Assembly (NCBI RefSeq): GCF_030811595.1
Contig: NZ_JAUSRB010000001.1
Span: 1,364,001-1,428,000 of the forward strand
Source: Streptosporangium brasiliense
GTDB lineage: Bacteria > Actinomycetota > Actinomycetes > Streptosporangiales > Streptosporangiaceae
DNA: 64,000 bases
Reading direction: 5' to 3'
In this document: positions 55,368-63,946 of the stretch, in pieces
Numbering within the stretch: the stretch's first letter is position 1
Layout: each line of letters opens with the position of its first letter
The notes under the pieces: generated by a model
The model's input: the letters and a program-made list of their open reading frames with translations, nothing else
What the model was told of the DNA's origin: nothing
The model's database searches: none
Position numbers and translations under genes: made by a program

Positions 55368-55649
55368 ATGTCCACCGCCCAGCGCAACGGCCGGGCTTGC
55401 ATCGTCTGCGGAGCCGGCGGCGGCATCCTCAAGCCCGCCGGCAAGCTCCTCGACCGCGACATGGTCGAATGCGAGACCCATGAGTGGGAGCGCGAAAAGG
55501 CCGCCAAACCGGACTACCGGCCGGTGTCACTGATGACCGACCTCGTGCAGGGCTACCGGGAGGTTGAGGCACGCGTCTGCCTTCACGACGCAACGGAGGT
55601 GGGCTTGATCCGGTTTGACGGACATCTGAGATCAGGGGTTCATCCCTGA
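55368..55649 (+). CDS. Hypothetical protein truncated by the IS3-type element
   Basis: ATG 55368 opens 93 codons. Residues 1-60 look protein-like: a CIVCGAGGG segment with one CxxC, then GKLLDRDMVECETHEWEREK. From about residue 80 the frame runs into the left end of the IS3-type element (TTTGACGGACATCTGAGATC) and stops at 55649, so the true C terminus is probably lost. No family assigned. GC and context fit accessory DNA. Confidence 0.35.
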   Translation: MSTAQRNGRACIVCGAGGGILKPAGKLLDRDMVECETHEWEREKAAKPDYRPVSLMTDLVQGYREVEARVCLHDATEVGLIRFDGHLRSGVHP

Positions 55650-56193
55650 AGGACGTCCATCATGGAGAGCATGGGGAAGGAGAGCATGGGGAAGAAGAAA
55701 CCTCGCCCTCGCCGTTCGTTCACGCCGGAGTTCAAGGCCGAGATCGTTGAGCTGTGCCAGCGGGGTGACCGCTCGGTCGGCCAGGTGGCCAAAGATTTCG
55801 ATCTGACCGAGACCGCAGTGCGCGACTGGATCCGGCAGGCCGAAGTCGACACCGGTGATCGGGAGGGATTGACCAGCAGCGAGCGCGAGGAACTGGCGGC
55901 GCTGCGGCGGGAGAACCGCCGGTTGCGTTGATCGTCTGAATCTAAGACGGCTTCTTCGCGAAGGAGACCCGGTGAGGGTGCATCCCTTCATCGAGGCGGA
56001 AAAGCAGGGCGGTCACCACGTGAAGCGGGCGTGTGAGCTGCTGGAGGTCTCCCGAGCCGCCTTCTACGCCCGTCGCCGGGGTCTGCCTGGTCCTCGTGCG
56101 ATGCGTGATGCGCAACTCAGTGAACGCATCACCGAGGTCCATCAGCGCTCGCGGGGTACCTGGGCTGGTACCCGGAACATTGCGATCCGGTAG
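55612..56193 (+). mobile_element. Degenerate IS3-family element
   Basis: OrfA (55662-55931) has the IS3 helix-turn-helix (RRSFTPEFKAEIVELCQRGD; GQVAKDFDLTETAVRDWIRQ) and leucine zipper start (EELAALRRENRRLR). It then meets a stop where EDVEILKRATAFFAKETR is expected. TTCTTCGCGAAGGAGACCCGGTGA at 55948 still encodes the end in another frame, so a small deletion shifted it. OrfB (from GTG 55972) keeps VHPFIEAEKQGGHHVKRACE and breaks off after HQRSRGTW near 56165. The DDE domain is missing, so the element is dead. Confidence 0.8.
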
Positions 56194-56268
56194 GGCAGGT
56201 GGCTCCCCGAGGGAGCTCGTTCCTCGGGATAGGGAAGGGCTGGACCAGTATTCGAGCGTCATCAGCGC

Positions 56269-57576
56269 CTATTCAGGCGCCTGCCCGGGATTTGCTGCCG
56301 ACTCTACGGCGTCGGGTCCGGCGGGGGAGACCTCCCCGGTGAAGCGGCGCAACTCTCGGCTGAGCGCGGCTACTGCAGCGGTCACGCCGAGTAGACCGCC
56401 CAGGATGACGAGCGCCGTCGCGCCGCCCAGTGCGGCGGCCAGTGCTCCGCCGAGGACCGGGCCGAAGGGTTTGAGCGCCATGCTGCCCATGCTCAGGACC
56501 GCGCCCATCCGGCCAAGCATCTCTTCTGGAACCATCCGTGCGACCACCACGTTCAGCACCACATTCAGCGAGGGTGTCGACAGGGTGATGAACACCAATG
56601 GAACCATTGGCCACCATGCCCCCCACGGCAGCGCCGTGGCCGCCAGCGCGGCACCGAAGACCGTCAAGACGACCAACAGCAGTCTGCCGGGCGGCAGGAG
56701 TTTGCTGATGCGGCCCGACAGCAGCGCTCCGGCCAGCCCGCCGACGCCGAGGCCGGCCAGGACCGTGCCGGTGGTGAGCGCGCCACCGCCACGTTCGCCG
56801 ACAAGCACGATCAGAGGGATCAGGAACGCCCCGCCCAGCAGGTTGAGGACCATTATCGCCGCAGTGACCTCCCGCAGGCCCCGCTGGCGCCACAGCCAAG
56901 TGATGGCCTCAGCTGCTTCCCGGCGCATACCACGCTGGATCAGGTGCTGCTCCTCGCCGTCCTCTCGTGCGGCGGTCTGCGGCTGGTTCGCCGGTCGGCG
57001 CGGCACCTTCGCCAGGGCGTAGAAGAGCGTGGCGGCAAGGAAGGTGATGGTGTCGACGACGAAGGGCACTGCACGCCCCAGGCCGTACAGCAGGCCACCG
57101 AGCGGAGGGCCGATCAGCCCGGCGGCATGTGTGCGGGACTCCTCTTGGGCGTAGGCGCTGTGCAGTTGACTTGTGGGGACGATCCCGCGAATGGCCGTGC
57201 CCAGGACCGGCTCGATGAACGCAGCGCACAGAGCGTCGAGTACCACCAGTGTGACGAAATGCCATATCTGTACCTGGTCGGTGAGGACCAGTGCTGCCAG
57301 CAGCGCTGAGACGACCGCCTGGAGGCCCTGGGCGGTTATCAGCGTACGGCGACGGTCCCACCGATCCACCCAGACGCCGGCGGGTATCTGAACCAGAAGG
57401 AAGACGACGGTGCGGGCTCCGGCGACGACGCCCGCCAATCCTGGGGAGCCGGTAAGCGCGAGCACCAGCAGCGGCATGGCCAGCCGGGTGAGCTCCGACC
57501 CCAATTCAGACACCGCGCTGCCGATCCACAGCAATTGGAAACGCACGTTCTTGCGCAGCAGGACGATCTCGGTCAC
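56269..57576 (-). CDS. MFS exporter (drug/siderophore type)
   Basis: The 435-residue protein starts at a GTG with AAGGAAG upstream and has 12 predicted helices of the EntS/tetracycline-like MFS group (FQLLWIGSAVSELGSELTRL; VQIPAGVWVDRWDRRRTLI as motif A; GLIGPPLGGLLYGLG). The central loop is charged (REDGEEQHLIQRGMRREAAE). Likely a drug or small-molecule exporter. Codon use looks less GC-biased than in neighbouring housekeeping genes, consistent with transfer. An operator-like dyad lies upstream. Confidence 0.85.
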   Translation of the reverse strand: MTEIVLLRKNVRFQLLWIGSAVSELGSELTRLAMPLLVLALTGSPGLAGVVAGARTVVFLLVQIPAGVWVDRWDRRRTLITAQGLQAVVSALLAALVLTDQVQIWHFVTLVVLDALCAAFIEPVLGTAIRGIVPTSQLHSAYAQEESRTHAAGLIGPPLGGLLYGLGRAVPFVVDTITFLAATLFYALAKVPRRPANQPQTAAREDGEEQHLIQRGMRREAAEAITWLWRQRGLREVTAAIMVLNLLGGAFLIPLIVLVGERGGGALTTGTVLAGLGVGGLAGALLSGRISKLLPPGRLLLVVLTVFGAALAATALPWGAWWPMVPLVFITLSTPSLNVVLNVVVARMVPEEMLGRMGAVLSMGSMALKPFGPVLGGALAAALGGATALVILGGLLGVTAAVAALSRELRRFTGEVSPAGPDAVESAANPGQAPE

Positions 57577-58186
57577 GGATCATCTTCCTTAGGTCGGGGG
57601 TGCGACTCCTGGCCTGCGGTGCCGTTTCCGGATGAGGCAGGGCTGCCGCTGCGATTCGGGCTGCGGACAGGCGCGAGGCGGGACCGGGAGAAGATACTCA
57701 TCAGACATGACACTGTCTACTGAATATCGAAGGTGAGATATGCGGCCCTTCGCACTTGAAACGGAGTCCGTGAAGACGGTTCGGTGGTCAGGTCAGCGAC
57801 ATGTCGTGTAGCCCTGCATGGCTCTTTCTGGGAGCCACCTTGGGAGCCACCCGAGTAGACGGTCATGGACTGCGGTGAACACGGCCGAACAGCCGGAGCG
57901 CCGGTGGCCTGCGCGGCGAACTGATTTGAACGTCCCTGTAGACCGTTCGGGGACCTACAGATCAGAAGGTTAGGCCGTGCCCGTTGCGTGCCCGGCAGGA
58001 AGGAGATCAAGGGGACTCTGGGGAATCACGGGTACTCGAAGCGCTCCCTCGCAGGTCAGTGTTTCCCCAGCTTCGTAGCCCGGCGCGATAGAGACTTCCC
58101 AAGCTGACAGCACGTGGACTGCTAGCGAAGTTGTCGGCCCCCTCTGTCATGATCACCGCAATACGGTTCCCGCGGAAGGCACAGGG
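57577..58186. other. Intergenic region of the accessory segment
   Basis: About 610 bases with no supported gene. It contains the dyad at 57703-57718, a hairpin CTGTAG/CTACAG (57936-57960), and a short frame at about 57830-57880 reading LGATLGATRVDGHGLR then stop. That frame could be the tail of a lost gene but is too short to name. Confidence 0.35.
57703..57718 (-). promoter_or_regulatory. TetR-like operator upstream of the MFS exporter
   Basis: AGACATGACACTGTCT has AGACA/TGTCT arms, and an inner GACAC-TGTC palindrome overlaps it. It lies 127-142 bases upstream of the exporter start. No TetR gene is next to it. Confidence 0.4.
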
Positions 58187-58753
58187 ATGAGCGGCGCGAC
58201 AGTGACGACCTACGAATGGCTCTATGACGAGTTCACTGACGGCCTCGGGGAACCGTGGCTCCACGCCGGCTTCGTGCACGGACTGCACCCCGAAGACGCC
58301 ATGCAGCGGATCGGCATCACTCCAGGCCCTCTGGATGGGGCAGGATCCGGCGTCACCGCCTACGCGGCTCACGGCGGAACCGTCCTGCTCGAACGCTGCG
58401 GGGAAGGAATCGTCTACCGCAACGCCCATCTGCTGTCCGAAGGCACCGCCGCAGCCGCAGTACGTGTGACCCTCAAAGGCGCTGACTTCATCTACTACGT
58501 GAAGGACCAACTGATCACCACGTCCAGCCTGTTCTCCTACCGTTTCCGGGAAGGCTCCGACCCCGACCGACTCCGGAGCGACCTTCAGGAACTCGGCATG
58601 AACCTCGACGACGAGCGACCCGAGTTCCCCGAGCATCCCGTCGCCAGCGCCCTCGCCCTTGCCGAACGCGCCACGGGCGTTCACCTGTCTCCCGCTCACT
58701 ACGCCGATCCCGCCCTGACCGGGTCCACCGGTTACATGGACCGCTATCGGTGA
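58187..58753 (+). CDS. DUF6461-like protein
   Basis: The 188-residue soluble protein has the DUF6461 pattern (YEWLYDEFTDGLGEPWLHAG; FVHGLHPEDAMQRIG; GGTVLLERCGEGIV; DLQELGMNLDD). The family is common in actinobacteria, often in accessory regions, and has no known function. It starts at ATG 58187 without a strong ribosome binding site. Lies inside the segment bracketed by the 15-bp repeats. Confidence 0.7.
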   Translation: MSGATVTTYEWLYDEFTDGLGEPWLHAGFVHGLHPEDAMQRIGITPGPLDGAGSGVTAYAAHGGTVLLERCGEGIVYRNAHLLSEGTAAAAVRVTLKGADFIYYVKDQLITTSSLFSYRFREGSDPDRLRSDLQELGMNLDDERPEFPEHPVASALALAERATGVHLSPAHYADPALTGSTGYMDRYR

Positions 58754-59194
58754 CAACCCGCTTCTCACGAAGATCCGGAACATATACGGAATGGTCTCCG
58801 CCTGTCGTACTCGGTGAGTCGTAAGTGCCCAAGTCGCTGCACTACTCGCCCCATGAGAAGCCTTCCACTTCTAAACCGCTGGCTGGGCCGTCCGGGGTGG
58901 GCCGACGATGACAGACGACGATTGAAGCTGACGGCCGAACAGCGAGCTCAGCGTGGTGGCACACAAGTATCCACAGGTCGCTTCGGCGGGACATTTCTTC
59001 CGCTACAAGTAAATCGGCGAGCGCGGCGGCCGTCTCTTCTCGGTGACGCCACCTGGCATGCCACATCTGCACGCCGAGCTCGGCGGGATGCGCTACCTGA
59101 GCAACCAGCCGGTGGCGCCCATGGCGCCGGTAAGCGCTGCGCTCCCGATCGCGGATCATGCGCGCCAGGCTCTTCACCTGTCACTGTCCGTCCG
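58754..59194. other. Junction of the accessory segment, no supported gene
   Basis: Contains the right copy of the 15-bp smr repeat. A leftward frame 59177-58842 (111 codons, GTG start) crosses that repeat. Its first 55 codons look GC3-rich and its last half does not, which fits a chimera made at the junction rather than a gene. Right of 59012 the composition returns to high GC. Confidence 0.4.
58997..59011. repeat. Candidate attachment site, right copy
   Basis: CTTCCGCTACAAGTA is repeated here. Read in the smr frame the surrounding codons are HFFRYK then stop, versus VYFRYK then stop in smr, so coding sense is preserved beyond chance identity of the core. Confidence 0.55.
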
Positions 59195-59839
59195 TCAGGC
59201 GGGCTCGATGCCGTGCAGGATCAGGCCGAGCTCATAGGCCAGGACCGCGGCGTGCGTGCGGTCGCGGGCGCCGAGCTTGTCCAGGACGTTGGTCACGTGG
59301 GTCTTGATCGTCTCCCGGGACACATGCAGTGCTGCGGCGATCTCCGGGTTGGCCTGCCCGAGGGTGATGTGCCGCAGTATCTCGAGCTCGCGTGGCGTCA
59401 GCGTCACCGGGCGGCGCGGCCTGGCGCTGCCGTGGTGAGGCGACGCGATGCGGCGCAACGCGTCGGGGAAGAGCACCGCCTGCCGTGCGTGCACCAGCCG
59501 GACGGCCTCCACCAGCTCACCAGCCGGGGCGCGTTTGAGCACGTACCCGGCGGCTCCGGCGCGCAGGGCTCCCCAGACCAGTTGATCGTTTTCGAAGGTG
59601 GTGACCACGACGACGCGGGTGGAGGGGGAACGGCGGCTCAGCTCGACGGTGGCGGCCAGGCCGTCCATCCGGGGCATGCGGATGTCCATCAGCACGACGT
59701 CCGCCCCCGCGCCCGCCTCGACGGCCTCCCGGCCGTCCCCGGCCTGGCCCACGACCGCGAGATCGTCGTGGAGAGAGAGCATGGCGGCCCATCCCTCGCG
59801 GATCAGCGGCTCGTCGTCGGCCAGGACGACGCGGATCAC
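59195..59839 (-). CDS. NarL/LuxR-type response regulator
   Basis: GTG 59839 overlaps the sensor-kinase stop (GTGA); 214 residues. The receiver domain has the acidic pair ADDEP, phospho-acceptor Asp52 (LMDIRMPRMDG), Thr (VVVVTTFEND) and Lys (YVLKRAP). The output domain is a LuxR HTH (LTPRELEILRHITLGQANPE; VSRETIKTHVTNVLDKLGAR). Upstream frame extension runs into the kinase gene. It probably controls the divergent membrane-protein genes. Confidence 0.93.
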   Translation of the reverse strand: MIRVVLADDEPLIREGWAAMLSLHDDLAVVGQAGDGREAVEAGAGADVVLMDIRMPRMDGLAATVELSRRSPSTRVVVVTTFENDQLVWGALRAGAAGYVLKRAPAGELVEAVRLVHARQAVLFPDALRRIASPHHGSARPRRPVTLTPRELEILRHITLGQANPEIAAALHVSRETIKTHVTNVLDKLGARDRTHAAVLAYELGLILHGIEPA

Positions 59840-60912
59840 AGCGGCAACCTTGCCTGGACGCGCCAGGTCGCGTCCGCCTGCTGCAGCGTGCACGTCCCAC
59901 CGGCCAGGCGGGCTCGCATGCGCATGCCCGTCAGACCGCGTCGGTGCCCGGCCGGAGGCGAGGAGACGTCCGCGGTGGCGTTCTCCACTGTCAGCACCAA
60001 CTCGCCGGCGACGGCGACGTCCAGCGTGATGGGGCCCGACCCGTGGCGCAGGGCGTTGGTGAGGGCCTCCCGGGCGATGGCGTAGGCGGTGCGCGAGGTG
60101 GCCGCCGGGATCCGGCCGAGGTGTCCGGCGCTCACGCGTACGTCGAGCCCGCGGGTGAGCGTGTCGAGCGAGTCGAGCGTGGGCGTGCGCGACATCTCAC
60201 CGTCGTCAAGGACGCCGAGCAGCACGTCGAGCTCTTCCTGGGCGGCACGAGCAGTGTCCAGCAGGTGCTCCGTCGAGCGCGTGGCCTCCTCCAGGCCGGG
60301 ATCCGGCCGCTGCAGCGCCGCCTGCGCCACCATGCCCTGCACCAGGACGACGCTCAGCGCGTGCCCGACCGCGTCGTGCAGCTCCAGCGCGAGAGTCTGA
60401 CGGCGGCCGAGCTCCTCCAGCATGCGGGACGGTTCGGCACGCAACAGGCGGCGCGCCGCCCACCGCTGGCCGGACCCGGCCGCGACCATGGCGGCCCCCA
60501 GCGCGACCGCGATGGCCAGCGGCTCGGCCAGCACGGCGGGGTCGTCGCGCCACTGCGTCAGATCGCCCAGCCAGATCAATCCCGGAAGCAGCATGAGCAC
60601 GCCCGCGCCGAGTGTCGCGCCGCCGTACAGGTGCAGGCTCGTCAAGGCCACCAGATAGACCCGGTCCGCCTTGTCCGAAACCTCGACCTCGAGCAGCTCG
60701 GCCAGCGCGGCGATCTCGATGCGTCGCACCAGCGGCGCCATGGCCAGCAGCACCGAGGCGGGCAGGCACGCCGCCCACAGCATCAGGATGCGCGCCAGCG
60801 TCTGCTCGCTCAGGACCGCCATGCCGAGCACCACGCCGGCCGGGGTCAGCAGTGCCGCGCCCAGCACCTGGTAGAGGGCTGCCTTCACAGCACGCCTGAT
60901 ATGTCCGCCCAC
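59836..60912 (-). CDS. DesK/NarL-type sensor histidine kinase
   Basis: The 358-residue protein has about four membrane helices in the first 145 residues (LLTPAGVVLGMAVL; ILMLWAACLPASVLLAMAPL; GGATLGAGVLMLLPGLIWLG; LAIAVALGAAMVAAG), a HisKA_3 site with His179 (LALELHDAVGHALSVVLVQG) and a HATPase domain (AIAREALTNALRHG; RRGLTGMRMRARLAGG). There is no large external sensor, so the signal is likely membrane-borne. It starts at a GTG and is coupled to the response-regulator gene. Confidence 0.92.
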   Translation of the reverse strand: MGGHIRRAVKAALYQVLGAALLTPAGVVLGMAVLSEQTLARILMLWAACLPASVLLAMAPLVRRIEIAALAELLEVEVSDKADRVYLVALTSLHLYGGATLGAGVLMLLPGLIWLGDLTQWRDDPAVLAEPLAIAVALGAAMVAAGSGQRWAARRLLRAEPSRMLEELGRRQTLALELHDAVGHALSVVLVQGMVAQAALQRPDPGLEEATRSTEHLLDTARAAQEELDVLLGVLDDGEMSRTPTLDSLDTLTRGLDVRVSAGHLGRIPAATSRTAYAIAREALTNALRHGSGPITLDVAVAGELVLTVENATADVSSPPAGHRRGLTGMRMRARLAGGTCTLQQADATWRVQARLPL

Positions 60913-60998
60913 GACGGCGATGCTAGCCGCAACGCCGGCTCGCCCCTTCCCCCATCTGGGGGAGGTGCGCCCGCCGCCGCACTGCGAGCCTCACAAGC

Positions 60999-61580
60999 AT
61001 GACGAGCGCACTCGCCACTCCGGCCATCATGACGAAACTGCACGGCAGAACGGCTGCCGGCGTGCCGCGCTGGGTGGTGCGGGCCGCCTACGCGGCCGCG
61101 CTGACCGCCTTGCCGTCCGGAATCTGGCGGATCGCGGCCATGAACTTCGGCGTGCCGCTGGTCGAACACGGCGCCCCGCCTCCCGGCGGTCACGCCCCCA
61201 CGATGTTCGACGCACAGTGGTGGTACATCATCGGGCTCAGCGTGGTCAGCGAGGCGGTGGCGTTCCTGACGGTGGGACTGGTCGCCGAGTGGGGCGAGGT
61301 GTGGCCGCGCTGGATCCCGGGGTTGGGCGGTCGCAGGGTCCCGGTCCTGGCGGCCGTCGTCCCCGCCGGGATCGGCGCGGTGGTGCTGCTGGTCTTCCCG
61401 TACGCGTTGATCATGTCGTTGCTCGGCATGAAGATCAACGGCGAACCTGACGGGTTGATCGTGAACGGCTGGCAGACCGTCGTCTTCTACCTCACCTACG
61501 CGCCGCTGGCCCTTTGGGGCCCGCTGCTGGCGGTCGTCACGGCGCACTACTACCGGCGCCGTACCGGTGGATCGATCTGA
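60999..61580 (+). CDS. Membrane protein, short paralogue of the next gene
   Basis: The 193-residue protein has about four hydrophobic segments. Its core (YAAALTALPSGIWRIAAMNFGVP; AEWGEVWPRWIPGLGGRRVP) matches the C-terminal half of the next gene. I do not know the family name. It is divergent from the two-component genes with 86 bases between starts, so control by them is likely. A second ATG (residue 11) is possible. Confidence 0.75.
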   Translation: MTSALATPAIMTKLHGRTAAGVPRWVVRAAYAAALTALPSGIWRIAAMNFGVPLVEHGAPPPGGHAPTMFDAQWWYIIGLSVVSEAVAFLTVGLVAEWGEVWPRWIPGLGGRRVPVLAAVVPAGIGAVVLLVFPYALIMSLLGMKINGEPDGLIVNGWQTVVFYLTYAPLALWGPLLAVVTAHYYRRRTGGSI

Positions 61581-61687
61581 GGCGGGGACGGCAGGCAAGA
61601 GTGTGCGGGGCGCGGCGTCGACGACGGCCTCGAGCGCATGGACGGCGTCGCGAAAGCGGACATGATCTCGACTTCTGTGAGGGCAGC

Positions 61688-62665
61688 ATGATCTTCAGAG
61701 CGGAGAAGGCGGCGGCCGGAGCGGTCTCCTCCAGGAAAACGGCGAAGTTCTCGATGGTCGCGGCGGGCGTCTGGTCACTGGCCTTTGGGTTGTCGGGTGC
61801 CTACTGGGCGGTTGAAGGCACTTCGTTCCCCCTGGGCCGCAGCGATCCTCGCGGCTCCGACATGGGCTCGTTCTTCGCCACCGCTGAGCCCGGCGCCGCC
61901 GGCGTGATCATCGCGGTGACCGGGGTGCTCGGTGCGGTCGCCGCGGCGCTGCTGGCCCACGCGCCACGGGCACAGGTGCCCAGGGCGGTCGGGGCGTTGC
62001 TTGCCGTCGCGTTGTTGGTGGGCGTCCCCGACATCCGAGTGATCCAGAACTTCGGCTACCTGTTCATGGGATACACGGAGCTGTGGGACCGGCCACTGCT
62101 GTTCATGCTGTTCAGCATCTTGGGCGGAGGGTTGTGGGCCCTGGTCGTCTGGAACACGCGCGGCGATGACGTGAGCCCCGGCAGGTGGGGGCGGTGGGTC
62201 ACCTACGCGGCGGCCGTGCTGGCTCTGCCGTACGCGATCTCGCGCATCTCATGGGCGTTGGGCATCCCCCTCGGGGTGCCGGCTGGCTATCTGGATGTGG
62301 ACGCTCCGTCAGCGGGCGCCGCCTCGGAGTTCGTGCTCGGAGGGCTGTGCGTGGTGGGGGCGGTGCTGACGCTCGGGCTGGTCCAGGGCTGGGGCGAGGT
62401 CTTCCCCCGCTGGGTTCCCTTCCTGCGCGGCAGGCGAGTGCCGATCTGGCTCGCCGTCGTCCCGGCGACGGCGGCCTCGGTCCTGCTGATCCAGGCTGGG
62501 GTCAGGCTGTGGCTGTGGTGGGGCGCCGGGCAGATCACGCTGTCCGCGGACCACTGGGGGACGTTCCTTCCAGGGCTGTTCTGGCTGCCGTGGAGCCTGG
62601 CCCTCGCGGCCGCCACGTACGCCTACTACCTGCGGAGGCGGGCTGGTGGAAGTAGCCGGATGTGA
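61688..62665 (+). CDS. Membrane protein, long paralogue
   Basis: ATG 61688 with GAGGG about 5 bases upstream gives 325 residues and about eight hydrophobic segments. The second half (YAAAVLALPYAISRISWALGIP; QGWGEVFPRWVPFLRGRRVP) is homologous to the preceding gene; the first half carries an AYWAVEGTSFPLGR motif typical of some actinobacterial membrane proteins. Role unknown. The two genes are probably co-transcribed, 107 bases apart, downstream of the divergent sensor/regulator pair. Confidence 0.78.
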   Translation: MIFRAEKAAAGAVSSRKTAKFSMVAAGVWSLAFGLSGAYWAVEGTSFPLGRSDPRGSDMGSFFATAEPGAAGVIIAVTGVLGAVAAALLAHAPRAQVPRAVGALLAVALLVGVPDIRVIQNFGYLFMGYTELWDRPLLFMLFSILGGGLWALVVWNTRGDDVSPGRWGRWVTYAAAVLALPYAISRISWALGIPLGVPAGYLDVDAPSAGAASEFVLGGLCVVGAVLTLGLVQGWGEVFPRWVPFLRGRRVPIWLAVVPATAASVLLIQAGVRLWLWWGAGQITLSADHWGTFLPGLFWLPWSLALAAATYAYYLRRRAGGSSRM

Positions 62666-62957
62666 AGGAGCACGAGGTCCAGACGCCGTCGCATGAACCG
62701 CCGTCGTCCAAGGGCCGGGAGGTCCAGCGGACGTTGACCGGCGTCGGCGAAGGGGACTGACAAGGTCATTCTCGCTGCCCGGCCGGACCGCCGAGAGGTC
62801 GTCGGAGCCGGCGCTGAGGTGGTCGCCGCGGCGGCCGATCCGCGCCGGCGCCTGCCGCTTGGCCGGCCTCTGTCCGACTTGACCTGCGGCCACCCCGCCA
62901 TCGGTGGCCGGCCGGCCAAGTGAAGTGCATGATCATCGGATCCGCTGAACGCAGGGG
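62666..62957. other. Intergenic region, no gene supported
   Basis: A 32-codon frame from GTG 62662 (overlapping the stop of the long membrane protein gene) reads VKEHEVQTPSHEPPSSKG and stops at 62760; it is too short and composition-driven to call. The rest, including GGTGGCCGGCCGGCC near 62906, shows nothing clear. Confidence 0.35.
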
Positions 62958-63704
62958 TCAGGCGACCTGCGAGGACGGAGCCTTCCAGGTGTTGCACGCG
63001 CTCGGGCCTTGCGACCGGTAGCCCTGCTCGAACCAGTGAAGGCGGTTGGCGGGCTTGCCGTACCAGTTGAATCTGCCGTATTCCTTCGGCGTCTCGGCGG
63101 TGAGGAGGGGTTTCCAGTCCTTGGCCGAGCGCCCCAGGATCTTCATGGACACCCCGCTCAGGCAGTCCGCCTGCAGGTAGAAGCGGTGCATCTGCTCCTC
63201 GCCGCCGTCCTCCTCGTCTCCGGCCGGCAACGCCCACCAGGCCTCGCTGATGCCCGCCTGGGCCTGGACGACTCCGGCGTACGCACGCGTGATCTCGACG
63301 AGAACGGCCTGGTCGGACTTGGCCTTGATCCAGTCGGAACCGAGCTGCACCTGGACGGAGCCGTGGCAACTGGCGGCGAAGGAGCCGGACACCTCCAGGC
63401 CGGTGAGGCACACGCCGCCCTCAACGTTGGCGTGGACACCCACCTCGGCCGGGGTGAAGTCCTGGATGGTCCTGCGCCAGGCGGAGTTGAGGCAGTCGAC
63501 GACCTTGTTGAGGTATTTCGTCGTGGAGGCTTTGGTGGTGCCCTTGGTCGCCTTGCAGGAGATCGCGGGGAGATGCCCATGCTTGTAGAGCGGGTTGTGG
63601 GTCAGCTCGGGAGCCCCGACGATGGGGTCGGCGGATGCGGTGACCGTACCGGCGAATAACAGGATGAAAGCCCCGGTAGTGGTCGCCAATGCGCGAATCA
63701 TCAT
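62958..63704 (-). CDS. Secreted metallopeptidase-fold protein lacking HExxH
   Basis: The 248-residue precursor has a signal peptide (LATTTGAFILLFAGTVTASA) and the scaffold of actinobacterial neutral zinc metallopeptidases: LTHNPLYKHGHLPAISCKA, YLNKVVDCLNSAWRRTIQ, RFYLQADCLSGV and a C-terminal CNTW. Where HEYGHxVQ is expected there is VEITRAYAGVVQAQAGI, so both zinc His and the catalytic Glu-His context are gone. Probably a non-catalytic relative that binds peptide or inhibitor. TATGAT (63718-63713) lies 8 bases upstream of the ATG, suggesting a leaderless mRNA. Confidence 0.75.
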   Translation of the reverse strand: MMIRALATTTGAFILLFAGTVTASADPIVGAPELTHNPLYKHGHLPAISCKATKGTTKASTTKYLNKVVDCLNSAWRRTIQDFTPAEVGVHANVEGGVCLTGLEVSGSFAASCHGSVQVQLGSDWIKAKSDQAVLVEITRAYAGVVQAQAGISEAWWALPAGDEEDGGEEQMHRFYLQADCLSGVSMKILGRSAKDWKPLLTAETPKEYGRFNWYGKPANRLHWFEQGYRSQGPSACNTWKAPSSQVA

Positions 63705-63946
63705 GAGGAATGATCATAGGGGCGGCCCAATGCGCGGGGCGTCTTGTTGTCCGACTTCCGCCCTGCTTCCGCCCTGCTTCTGCCCTGCTCCCGGCGGGAC
63801 ATCACTCCCGTTACGAGTGGACCGGCGTCCCGGCCCGGTCCGGTCCCGCTCCCGGCGGGGCTGAGCCGTCCGCCCGCCCTCCGCGGGACTCCGTCCCGAC
63901 ACGGCCGGCGGCCGGGAGGGTGGCCGCTCCGGTGCGAGGAGGCGGA
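63705..63946. repeat. Intergenic region with short tandem repeats
   Basis: An 11-bp unit (CTTCCGCCCTG) is repeated three times at about 63755-63787, followed by two CTCCCGGCGGG copies. No gene recognised. Confidence 0.5.

Noticed and set aside
57930..57975. tRNA-like hairpin with AGATCAGAAGGTT
   Set aside because: No cloverleaf, T-loop or anticodon arm could be drawn.
58842..59177. 111-codon leftward ORF
   Set aside because: It crosses the 15-bp repeat junction, has mixed codon bias in its two halves and no ribosome binding site.
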